From Halanaerobium praevalens DSM 2228 (lineage in GTDB: Bacteria > Bacillota > Halanaerobiia > Halanaerobiales > Halanaerobiaceae), in the NCBI RefSeq assembly GCF_000165465.1, contig NC_017455.1, forward strand, positions 496,001 to 560,000: 64,000 nucleotides of DNA, written 5' to 3'. A program made the position numbers and the translations under genes. Position 1 is the first letter of the stretch. Each line of letters opens with the position of its first letter. Shown here in pieces: positions 51,176-58,401 of this stretch. The notes beneath the pieces were generated by a model, which saw only the letters and a program-made list of their open reading frames with translations, searched no databases and had not been told where the DNA came from.

Positions 51176-52348
51176 ATGTTTAGAAAAATAAAAGAAGATA
51201 TCTATAGTGTTGGTGTTATTGACTGGCACCGCAAATTATTTGATGAACTGATCCCTCTACCTGATGGTACAAGTTACAACTCATATTTTATTAAAGGTGG
51301 AGAAAAGAATGCAATAATCGATACAGTAGAGCCAGATTTTGTGGAAGATTTTCTGGACAATTTGGATGATCTGGGTGTAAAACAGATTGATTATATTATT
51401 TCAAATCATGCTGAGCAAGATCATTCTGGTTCAATACCAGCTCTATTAGAAGAATTTCCAGAAGCTAAAGTTTTAAGTTCTAAAAAAGCAAAGCCAATGC
51501 TTTTGGACCTGCTAGAACTTGAGGCTAATCAAATTAGAACTGTTGAAGATGGTGAAACACTTGACTTAGGTGGTAGGACCCTGGAATTTATTGATACACC
51601 TTGGGTTCATTGGCCAGAAACTATGTCGACTTATCTGCAGGAAGAAAACATTTTATTTCCCTGTGATTTCTTTGGGTCTCACCTGGCTACAAGTAACCTA
51701 TTTGTAGAAGATGAAGCTGAAGTATATAAGGCAGCTAAACGATATTATGCAGAAATTATGATGCCTTTTAGAATGATTATTAAAAAGAATCTGGCTAAAT
51801 TAGAAGATTACGAGATTGATATGATTGCCCCAAGTCATGGTCCAATTTATGATAATCCTGATCTGATTTTAGATGCATATAAGGAATGGGTAAGTGATGA
51901 GGTAAAACCTGAGGTTGTAGTTCCTTATGTTTCGATGCATGGAAGTACTAAAGATTTAATTAAATACTTTATCAGTTCTTTAATTGATGAGGGAATTAAA
52001 GTTAAGCCTTTTGATTTGACTGATGTTGATTTAGGTGATCTTGCAATTTCATTAGTTGATGCTTCAACAGTTGTTTTTGGTTCTCCAACTGTTTTGACTG
52101 GTCCCCATCCATCTGCAGTTTATGCAGCTTATCTGGCCAACGTATTAAAACCAAAAACACGTTATGCTTCAATAATAGGTTCTTATGGTTGGGCTGGTAG
52201 AATGACTGATAAACTGCTTGATTTGATGCCGAATCTAAAAGTCGATCTTTATGATCCAGTTATAGCTAAAGGTCATGGTGCTGATGAAGATTATCAAGAA
52301 ATTGACAGGCTTGTAGCAGAAATTGTCAGTGATTTAAATGAAATTTAA
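51176..52348 (+). CDS. FprA-family flavodiiron protein (A-type flavoprotein)
   Basis: Reduces oxygen to water or nitric oxide to nitrous oxide in anaerobes. The N-terminal metallo-beta-lactamase-like domain carries the di-iron ligands H78-x-E80-x-D82-H83 ('NHAEQDHSG'), 'DTPWVHWPETM' near 140 and 'PSHGPIY' near 221. The C-terminal flavodoxin domain (about 245-390) has the FMN-binding 'SMHGSTKDLI'. At 390 residues it is a class A protein without rubredoxin. AAGGAGG precedes the ATG. It stands as a single gene with its own terminator. Confidence 0.93.
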   Translation: MFRKIKEDIYSVGVIDWHRKLFDELIPLPDGTSYNSYFIKGGEKNAIIDTVEPDFVEDFLDNLDDLGVKQIDYIISNHAEQDHSGSIPALLEEFPEAKVLSSKKAKPMLLDLLELEANQIRTVEDGETLDLGGRTLEFIDTPWVHWPETMSTYLQEENILFPCDFFGSHLATSNLFVEDEAEVYKAAKRYYAEIMMPFRMIIKKNLAKLEDYEIDMIAPSHGPIYDNPDLILDAYKEWVSDEVKPEVVVPYVSMHGSTKDLIKYFISSLIDEGIKVKPFDLTDVDLGDLAISLVDASTVVFGSPTVLTGPHPSAVYAAYLANVLKPKTRYASIIGSYGWAGRMTDKLLDLMPNLKVDLYDPVIAKGHGADEDYQEIDRLVAEIVSDLNEI

Positions 52349-52400
52349 AATTTTAATTAGTAATTAAGTTTGTTAAAATAAATCTATAATAAGATCAATG

Positions 52401-52429
52401 AGCCCTGCTCTTAAGCAGGGCTTTAATTT
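52401..52429 (+). terminator. terminator of the flavodiiron gene
   Basis: AGCCCTGC (52401-52408) and GCAGGGCT (52415-52422) with loop TCTTAA, then TTAATTTT. Confidence 0.85.
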
Positions 52430-52485
52430 TGCTTAAAAATTTAAATATTTATATTTTTGCAAATTAATAGAATTATATTTGCTTT

Positions 52486-52513
52486 TTGAGCTTTGAGATT
52501 ATATATTTATAAT
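52486..52513 (+). promoter_or_regulatory. candidate promoter of the 52597 gene
   Basis: TTGAGC (52486-52491), a 16-base spacer and TATAAT (52508-52513). Confidence 0.5.
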
Positions 52514-52596
52514 AAGGAATTATTGTTAATAAAACAATTAAGTTAGAAAATAGAATTAAAAATTAAATTCATTTTAATTCAAAGGAGGCAAATTAA

Positions 52597-54054
52597 ATGT
52601 ATGATATTAGCATTATTGGAGCAGGTGTTGTAGGCTCAGCAATTGCAAGAGAACTTGCTAAATATGATCTTAAAGTAGCCTTATTAGAAAAAGAATCTGA
52701 TGTGGCAACTGGAGCTTCTAAGGCAAATACTGGAATTGTCCATGGTGGTTATGTTGCTAAAGAGGGAACAGTTAAGGGTGAGCTTTGTATTAAAGGTAAT
52801 TCAATGTATGAAAAATTAGAATCAGAATTAAACTTTGGTTATCAAAACACTGGTGGTTTAGTTTTAGCTTTTGATGATGATGATGAAAAAACATTAGAAA
52901 AAATATATGAAAATGCTCTAAAAGTAGGACAATCAGAATCGGAAATAGAAATTCTTTATGGTGATCAAATCAAAGAAGTTGAACCTCATGTAGGAGAAGG
53001 AGCTCAAGCAGCTTTTTATTGTAAAACTATTGGTGTTACTTCTCCTTATGAATTTACTATTGCTCTGGCAGAAAATGCAGTTGATAATGGAGTTGATTTA
53101 AAATTAGAGTCAGAAGTATTAGCTATTGAGAAAAAAGATAATACTTTTGAAATTAAAACAGCTCAAGAAAAAATAGAAAGTCGTTTTGTGATTAATGCAG
53201 CTGGAATTTATGCAGATAAAATAGCAGCTATGCTCAATACTGATGATTTTGAGATTTATCCAATGCGGGGAGAATATGTAGTTTTTAGTAAATCTCAGAG
53301 TCATTTAGTGAACAGTGTTATTTTTCAGGCTCCAAATCCAAAAACTAAAGGTGTTGTAGCTACAACAACAACTCATGGTAATTTTATGATTGGACCAAAT
53401 GCAGAAGAAATAGATAAAAAATATGATGTCAGTACGACTTTTAAAGAAATAAAATACATAATTGAGCAGGCTAGAAAATCAATCCCTGATTTCGATACAA
53501 ATAGAATGCTCAAAACTTTTGCTGGTTTAAGACCTAAAAGCACCAGGGGAGATTTTATTATTGAGGAAAGCAGTGTTAAAGGGTTTATTCAGGCAGCCGG
53601 TATAGATTCTCCTGGTCTTACATCATCACCAGCGATTGCCAAAAAAGTAGTTAATATTTTAGCTGAGTCGGGAGTAAAACTTGAGCCAAAGAAAGACTTT
53701 AAGCCTGAAAGACCAGCTATCGCAATTGATAAAGATGAGAATTTTGCTGGCGAAATTGATCATCAAGATCCAACTAAAAATATTATCTGTCGCTGTGAGA
53801 AAGTTACAGAAGCTGAGATATTAGATGCCTTAAGTCGTTCAATTCCAATTAAAACAACTGATGCAATTAAAAGAAGAACCTGGGCCAAAACAGGAGAGTG
53901 TCAGGCTAATTTTTGCAGCAGTAGAATTAAAGATCTGCTGAGTCGTGAGTTGGATATACCAGTAGATGAAATAAAAGATAGAGATGAAGATTATGTTCCT
54001 GAAAGATTAAATGTTTATAAATTAAAAAAGAAATTAGCTAAAGTTGAGGAATAG
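52597..54054 (+). CDS. FAD-dependent oxidoreductase with BFD-type [2Fe-2S] domain (GlpA/LhgO-like)
   Basis: A 485-residue protein. The DAO-fold N-terminal domain has 'IGAGVVGSAIARELAKY' at 7-23 for FAD, 'ASKANTGIVHGGY' near 45-57 and 'GLRPKSTRGDF' near 309-319. The C-terminal domain has C-R-C in 'IICRCEKVTEAEI' near 397-409, then 'TGECQANFC' near 431-439, the BFD-like iron-sulfur pattern seen in anaerobic glycerol-3-phosphate dehydrogenase GlpA and in 2-hydroxyglutarate-oxidase-like proteins. The substrate is a hydroxy acid or glycerol-3-phosphate; no glpB, glpC, glpF or glpK lies nearby. GGAGG precedes the ATG. Confidence 0.8.
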   Translation: MYDISIIGAGVVGSAIARELAKYDLKVALLEKESDVATGASKANTGIVHGGYVAKEGTVKGELCIKGNSMYEKLESELNFGYQNTGGLVLAFDDDDEKTLEKIYENALKVGQSESEIEILYGDQIKEVEPHVGEGAQAAFYCKTIGVTSPYEFTIALAENAVDNGVDLKLESEVLAIEKKDNTFEIKTAQEKIESRFVINAAGIYADKIAAMLNTDDFEIYPMRGEYVVFSKSQSHLVNSVIFQAPNPKTKGVVATTTTHGNFMIGPNAEEIDKKYDVSTTFKEIKYIIEQARKSIPDFDTNRMLKTFAGLRPKSTRGDFIIEESSVKGFIQAAGIDSPGLTSSPAIAKKVVNILAESGVKLEPKKDFKPERPAIAIDKDENFAGEIDHQDPTKNIICRCEKVTEAEILDALSRSIPIKTTDAIKRRTWAKTGECQANFCSSRIKDLLSRELDIPVDEIKDRDEDYVPERLNVYKLKKKLAKVEE

Positions 54055-54163
54055 TAATTAACTTAGAATAAAATTTATAATAATTAGATTTTTAATAGCT
54101 TTAAATTTATTCTTGACTCTGCTATAATTAGATAAGTAATTAAAAATTTAATTAAAAAAGATT

Positions 54164-54196
54164 GAGCTCCAGAAGCTTTTAAGCTTGATGGAGCTC
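54164..54196. terminator. hairpin between the GlpA-like and SEC-C genes
   Basis: GAGCTCCA and TGGAGCTC enclose AAGCTT repeats, giving a long near-perfect stem. The sequence after it (TATTAATGTTT) is only moderately T-rich, so it is either a terminator of the upstream gene or a structured leader of the next. Confidence 0.5.
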
Positions 54197-54241
54197 TATT
54201 AATGTTTAGATCTTAGCTTTAAAAGAGAGAGGTTGATAAAT

Positions 54242-56146
54242 ATGGATAAAAGATTAAAAGGTTTAAAGCAAAGTATAGCTAAGCGGCGAGAAAAAGATAC
54301 TGTTCGCTCTTATAGTGTTGGTCGGAATGACACTTGTCCCTGTGGCAGTGGAAAAAAATTCAAGAAGTGTTGTGACCAAAATAAGCCTAAAAAAAGTATA
54401 GAAGAATATTTTGAAGCAATTAAAAAAGCAGAAAAAGAAGAGGCTGTTTTAGATTTACTCAAAGAAGCAGTTAATGATTATCCTTTAGAACACAGATTTC
54501 TCTTACCTTTAATTGTTTATAGTTTACAAAATAATAATTATCAAGAATCGGAAAAATACTTAAGACATGCCTGGCAGTTGATGGGAACTGACCTAGATGA
54601 AGCTTTTATTTCTCCTTTAGTAAATATTATCTTAGAAAAAGAAGAAATGGAGCAAGCCGAAGATATTGTGCGTCAGGCCTTGGAAGCTAAAGGTGCTAAT
54701 ATACCTTTATTGATTGCATTGGCTGAAATTTATAAAAAAGCTCAAGACTTTCAAAAAGTTAATGATATTATTGCAAGAGCAATGAAAATCGAAGCAGAAA
54801 ACTTACAATTAATTATTTTCCGTTTGGAAACTTTAATGGATTTAGATGATGTTGTAAGTGCTTTAAGTCTTTTTGCAAAATATTATGAGCAACTTAAAGA
54901 TTATAAACATATGCGGGTAATTTCATTTTTAAGTAATTTTGTTGAGGAAAGATTTAATATAGCAAAAAACAAAGGGCTTAAGTTACCCCAGGCCTTAAAT
55001 CAAGCAGCAGAAATTTTTAATGTTTTCCAAAGGCTAGATAATTTAAAAATTAATGATAAAAAAACTAAGGCTAAAAAATTATTAAGTCAGATTAAAGATT
55101 TACCACCTAAAAATTCTCAGATGGCCCTTGATATTTTAGCCCGTTATTTAGCAGCTGAATTATATATAGACTTTGCTGATTTTGCTGATGATTTAGCAGT
55201 AAAGCAGCAAAAAAATCCTGCTTTTTTAAGACTTTTATTTGTAGCTGATTATCAGCAAGGAAAAATTAAAGCAGCAGAACAAAAAATTAAAACTGCTTTT
55301 GAAATTGAAAAATCGAAAAAAAATAATCAGTTTAAAAACTGGCAGATAGCTGCTGATTATCTCAGATTTTTAGTGGAACACGGCCAAAAAGATGATTTAG
55401 CTGATTTTATTAATCAATTTGATTCTTTATTAAGTAAAACAGATAATTTATTAGCAAGTTTAATGATGTTAATTGAAAACAAAGAAGCTAGAAATCATCA
55501 AAAAGAACTTCTAAGATCTATTTTAAAATTAATAGAACTGGGATTAATTGAGCAAATAAGTAAAAAAGATATTTATAATAATCGGCTTTTTATTAGTTTA
55601 GCTGCTTTAGATGGAGATGAAACTATTTATGAGCAGGGAAGAGAATTGACAACTAAATCCTTAAAAGAGCTTATTCAAGAAGTGGAAAAATCTGAGATTA
55701 AAACTCCAGCTTTAAGTTATGCGAAGTTAAGACTTTTAAAATATCAGTCAGAACTTAAACAGGCCCGTAAAAAGAAATTAATAGACGCAGTTAAAAATGC
55801 TAAAGTAGAAAGCTACTTTGATACTATTGCTTATTATGAGACTATATTGAGATTTGCTGATCCAGCACCTATTTTAACTGAAATTCCACATGGTAAATAT
55901 TTAGATGATCAATATTTAGATTTTTATAGATTAATAGCTGCTTTAAAACTAAAATATTATGAAATAGCCAAAGAACTTTTTCAGCGTCAGCTAAGAAGAG
56001 AAAGTAAAAGAAATAAAGTTATGAATTTCTTAGTTAGATTACTGCGCTATTTTGAGCAGGAAACTTTAATTTCTCATTTAAAAACAATGGAAGTTGATCA
56101 AGTGGTTATTAATTATTTAAAAAAATTAGCACAAAAAAGAGTATAG
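54242..56146 (+). CDS. SEC-C zinc-motif protein with helical-repeat body
   Basis: A 634-residue soluble protein. The start at 54242 has GAGAGAGG 9 bases upstream; the in-frame TTG at 54233 is too close to that site. The SEC-C motif C-P-C-G-S-G...K-C-C (about residues 31-43) lies near the N terminus, whereas in SecA it is at the C terminus, where it binds zinc and contacts SecB or ribosomes. The remaining ~590 residues are helical with TPR-like units ('EQAEDIVRQALEAKGANIPLLIALAEIYKKA' region). Function unknown; chaperone or ribosome contact is a reasonable guess. Confidence 0.75.
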   Translation: MDKRLKGLKQSIAKRREKDTVRSYSVGRNDTCPCGSGKKFKKCCDQNKPKKSIEEYFEAIKKAEKEEAVLDLLKEAVNDYPLEHRFLLPLIVYSLQNNNYQESEKYLRHAWQLMGTDLDEAFISPLVNIILEKEEMEQAEDIVRQALEAKGANIPLLIALAEIYKKAQDFQKVNDIIARAMKIEAENLQLIIFRLETLMDLDDVVSALSLFAKYYEQLKDYKHMRVISFLSNFVEERFNIAKNKGLKLPQALNQAAEIFNVFQRLDNLKINDKKTKAKKLLSQIKDLPPKNSQMALDILARYLAAELYIDFADFADDLAVKQQKNPAFLRLLFVADYQQGKIKAAEQKIKTAFEIEKSKKNNQFKNWQIAADYLRFLVEHGQKDDLADFINQFDSLLSKTDNLLASLMMLIENKEARNHQKELLRSILKLIELGLIEQISKKDIYNNRLFISLAALDGDETIYEQGRELTTKSLKELIQEVEKSEIKTPALSYAKLRLLKYQSELKQARKKKLIDAVKNAKVESYFDTIAYYETILRFADPAPILTEIPHGKYLDDQYLDFYRLIAALKLKYYEIAKELFQRQLRRESKRNKVMNFLVRLLRYFEQETLISHLKTMEVDQVVINYLKKLAQKRV

Positions 56147-56201
56147 TCAAGATTTGATTTAAGTTTAAATAAATATCTGCTCGAAAAAATAAAAAAAATA
56201 C

Positions 56202-56230
56202 TTGTTATTTAAATAAATAATTATTATAAT
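56202..56230 (+). promoter_or_regulatory. promoter of the 56345 ECF gene
   Basis: TTGTTA (56202-56207), a 17-base spacer and TATAAT (56225-56230). It would start a ~100-base leader near 56237. Confidence 0.75.
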
Positions 56231-56236
56231 ATATTT

Positions 56237-56336
56237 AGAGTAGCAGGGGCGGAACCTTAACTTTAAGAGCTGCACCCAAAAAACGCTGCTAAATAAAACG
56301 TTTAGTCCACCTGGATCAATGGACTGGGATGGGAGG
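56237..56336 (+). promoter_or_regulatory. structured leader of an ECF S component, riboswitch-like, class unknown
   Basis: Begins near the predicted transcription start. The 5' AGCAG can pair with either of two GCUGC copies (in GAGCTGCACCC and ACGCTGCTA), giving mutually exclusive folds, and a GGG/CCC pairing is also available. A later stem AGTCCA/TGGACT sits just before GGGAGG. I could not match it to TPP, FMN, cobalamin, THF, preQ1, SAM, glycine or T-box patterns. Leaders of ECF vitamin transporters are often riboswitches. Confidence 0.5.
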
Positions 56337-56344
56337 AAAAGAAA

Positions 56345-56866
56345 ATAAAACTTAAAACGAGACAGATTGTAATTGCTGGTATGTTAGGTGCGATTTCTAT
56401 TATGTTAGGTGCTACTGGCTTAGGTTTAATTCCCTGGCCGAGTGCTGCAGGTCATGCAACTATAATGCACTTACCTGTTATTTTGGGCGGAGTTATTGAA
56501 GGCCCAATTGTCGGTCTTTTAATTGGTTTGATTTTTGGCTTTTTTAGTTTTATCAGAGCAACTAATCCAATTTTTGCTGATCCAATTGTTGCTATTTTGC
56601 CTAGACTTTTAATAGGTGTTGCAGCTTATTATACTTATTATTTGACTAAAAATATTAGTCAAAGTACATCTTTAATTTTAGCAGGTGCTTTTGGTACTAT
56701 TGTTAATACCGCAGGAGTTTTAATCTTGGCTGTAGTTAGAGGTTATTTACCTGCAAGTGCTGGTTTAGCTGTGGCTATTACTAATGGTATTCCTGAGATC
56801 ATAGTTGCTTCAGTATTTTCTTTAATTATTGGTAAAGCTTTAATAAATTTTCAAAAAAATAATTAA
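56345..56866 (+). CDS. ECF transporter S component, apparent ATA start
   Basis: A 173-residue vitamin- or cofactor-binding membrane subunit. The only upstream ribosome binding site, GGGAGG (56331-56336), is 8 bases before ATA at 56345, and translation from there gives a normal S-component N terminus ('KLKTRQIVIAGMLGAISIML'). The first ATG, at 56381, has no ribosome binding site and would cut into the first membrane segment. 'PWPSAAGHATIMHLPVILGGVIEGPIVG' followed by 'RATNPIFADPIVAILPR' resembles the broad PanT/FolT-like S-component family, so pantothenate, folate or another cofactor is possible. A terminator follows. Confidence 0.75.
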   Translation: MKLKTRQIVIAGMLGAISIMLGATGLGLIPWPSAAGHATIMHLPVILGGVIEGPIVGLLIGLIFGFFSFIRATNPIFADPIVAILPRLLIGVAAYYTYYLTKNISQSTSLILAGAFGTIVNTAGVLILAVVRGYLPASAGLAVAITNGIPEIIVASVFSLIIGKALINFQKNN

Positions 56867-56870
56867 ATCT

Positions 56871-56902
56871 AAAAAGACTGAAGCCTAAACTTCAGTCTTT
56901 TT
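56871..56902 (+). terminator. terminator of the ECF gene
   Basis: AAAAAGACTGAAG and CTTCAGTCTTTTT form a perfect 13-pair stem with loop CCTAAA, then T-rich sequence. Confidence 0.9.
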
Positions 56903-57015
56903 AACGTTAACAATTTTAATAGGCTTTGACTTCATGAGTTCAAATATTATATAATATAAAATATAGATTAAAAAAATCAACTCCATTTTATTTAGTTTTG
57001 AGAGGAGGAGTTAAA

Positions 57016-57753
57016 ATGAAAGATAATCAAAAAATTAAAGATGTACTTGAAAATACTGAGATATTACTTGAACCAGATGATTTAATTTATACAGATCGTG
57101 ACACTACTCTTCATTATTTTGTAATTAGTGAGCCTTATTATTTAGAAGAATTTCCACAAGAGGGTCCAGAAACTAAAATCAGAGAAGGGGAAATCACCTG
57201 GGAAAAGCCCAAGCTTTTAACTCCAGATTATATGATCAATATGAGCGGATTTAGTGGTGAAGCTAAACAGGCTATGCAAATGATTGCTCAGGAAAATCCT
57301 GATTTAGCAGCTTTGCTTTATAAAATGAATTATAAAAAACAGTCTATTAGAACTTTTACTTTGGCCAAAGAGCTTGCAGCAGTAGAGGCTAAAATACGAG
57401 AAGAAATAGATCAAGCTACTGATAAATTAACAGTTATTATTAAAGGAGTTGATGAACTTTGGGATGTTTCTTTAATGAAATTTATCCAGTCATTAATGCA
57501 AAAAAGTGCATATAAATCACAACTTCCTTATTATGAAGAAAAAGGATTTTTAAGTACAGATGATAAAGGTTATTCTGTAGTTACTAGAAATTTGGAAGGG
57601 CTCCCGATAGCTGCTAGTGAAGAAATAGAAAAAATGTTTAAACTTGTAAAAGAAGGAGAGGAAGATCCCTCAAAATTGAAAAAAGAACTTGATCGTTGGG
57701 GAGTTTTTAATGCTTATCAAGATAGATTTTTTGATTTGTTTAAGGAGGGCTGA
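57016..57753 (+). CDS. unrecognised 245-residue soluble protein
   Basis: The start at 57016 has AGGAGG 8 bases upstream; an earlier in-frame TTG (56998) precedes that site. There is no signal peptide, membrane segment or Cys pattern. The sequence is acidic, with 'LLEPDDLIYTDRDTTLHYFVISEPYYLEEFP' early and helical segments later ('AKELAAVEAKIREEIDQATDKL' region). It is followed six bases later by a second unknown gene, so the two likely act together. I do not recognise a family. Confidence 0.6.
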   Translation: MKDNQKIKDVLENTEILLEPDDLIYTDRDTTLHYFVISEPYYLEEFPQEGPETKIREGEITWEKPKLLTPDYMINMSGFSGEAKQAMQMIAQENPDLAALLYKMNYKKQSIRTFTLAKELAAVEAKIREEIDQATDKLTVIIKGVDELWDVSLMKFIQSLMQKSAYKSQLPYYEEKGFLSTDDKGYSVVTRNLEGLPIAASEEIEKMFKLVKEGEEDPSKLKKELDRWGVFNAYQDRFFDLFKEG

Positions 57754-57759
57754 TATTTA

Positions 57760-58338
57760 ATGAAAAGTGCTTATGAAATTGCAATGGAAAGAGCAGATGA
57801 AGTTTATGCTGCAGATGAAAATGATTTTAATTCTTTAGAAATTAGAGAAGAATTAAAAGAGATAATGGCTCCATTTTTTAAAAAGGAAATTGATGCTGAG
57901 GACTTATGGGCTCAATTAAAGTCTAAAAGCAAGCCAGTTTTAAAAGAGGCACAATTGATGTTAATTGAGTCAATTGGACTTCGTAATTCATCTCAGCAGA
58001 TTGAAAGGCGTAAAGAAGCTGTTATTGCAGTTGAATCATTAAAAGAGAGTGGAAAAAGTGGTTTTTTTGAAAAACAATTTACTCAAGCTCAAAGCTTACA
58101 ACAGCAATATCAGACACAAAAAAAGCAGTTAGATGAACAAGTTAAGCAGCATTTAGAGCAAGCAGAACAAGGACAGCAAAATCCTTTAGCTGGAACTAGT
58201 TCTGGTCAATCAAAGGTTCAAAATGGAATGAATGCTCAGATGAGACAGCAGTTAGCACAAAAGGTTTCAGAATTTCAGGAAAGTTATAATCAAAGATTTA
58301 ATAATTTATTAGAAAAAATGAAAGCTGAAATTGAATAA
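57760..58338 (+). CDS. unrecognised 192-residue Gln-rich coiled-coil protein
   Basis: AAGGAGG lies within the end of the previous gene, and the ATG comes six bases after its stop. The N-terminal ~100 residues are helical and acidic. Residues ~105-155 are unusually Gln-rich with a heptad-like pattern ('QAQSLQQQYQTQKKQLDEQV' region), and the C-terminal ~40 residues form another coiled coil. There is no catalytic motif. It could be a structural or scaffolding partner of the upstream product. The terminator after it is the probable target of the group II intron. Confidence 0.6.
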   Translation: MKSAYEIAMERADEVYAADENDFNSLEIREELKEIMAPFFKKEIDAEDLWAQLKSKSKPVLKEAQLMLIESIGLRNSSQQIERRKEAVIAVESLKESGKSGFFEKQFTQAQSLQQQYQTQKKQLDEQVKQHLEQAEQGQQNPLAGTSSGQSKVQNGMNAQMRQQLAQKVSEFQESYNQRFNNLLEKMKAEIE

Positions 58339-58366
58339 AAGCTTTTGTGGAGATCTATATTTAGTT

Positions 58367-58394
58367 AAAATCCGACTTTAAAGTCGGATTTTTT
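58367..58394 (+). terminator. terminator adjoining the group II intron
   Basis: AAAATCCGACTTT and AAAGTCGGATTTT make a perfect 13-pair palindrome ending in TTTTTT. The intron begins about 8 bases later. Confidence 0.92.
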
Positions 58395-58401
58395 GCTTTG
58401 T

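Noticed and set aside
54107-54136. TTGACT...TATAAT as a promoter before the SEC-C gene
   Set aside because: The two boxes are only 4 bases apart, too close to act together.
56237-56336. THF or preQ1 riboswitch before the ECF gene
   Set aside because: Short matches (AGAGTAG; AGCTGCACCC...AAAAAA) occur, but the rest of either consensus and its order are missing.
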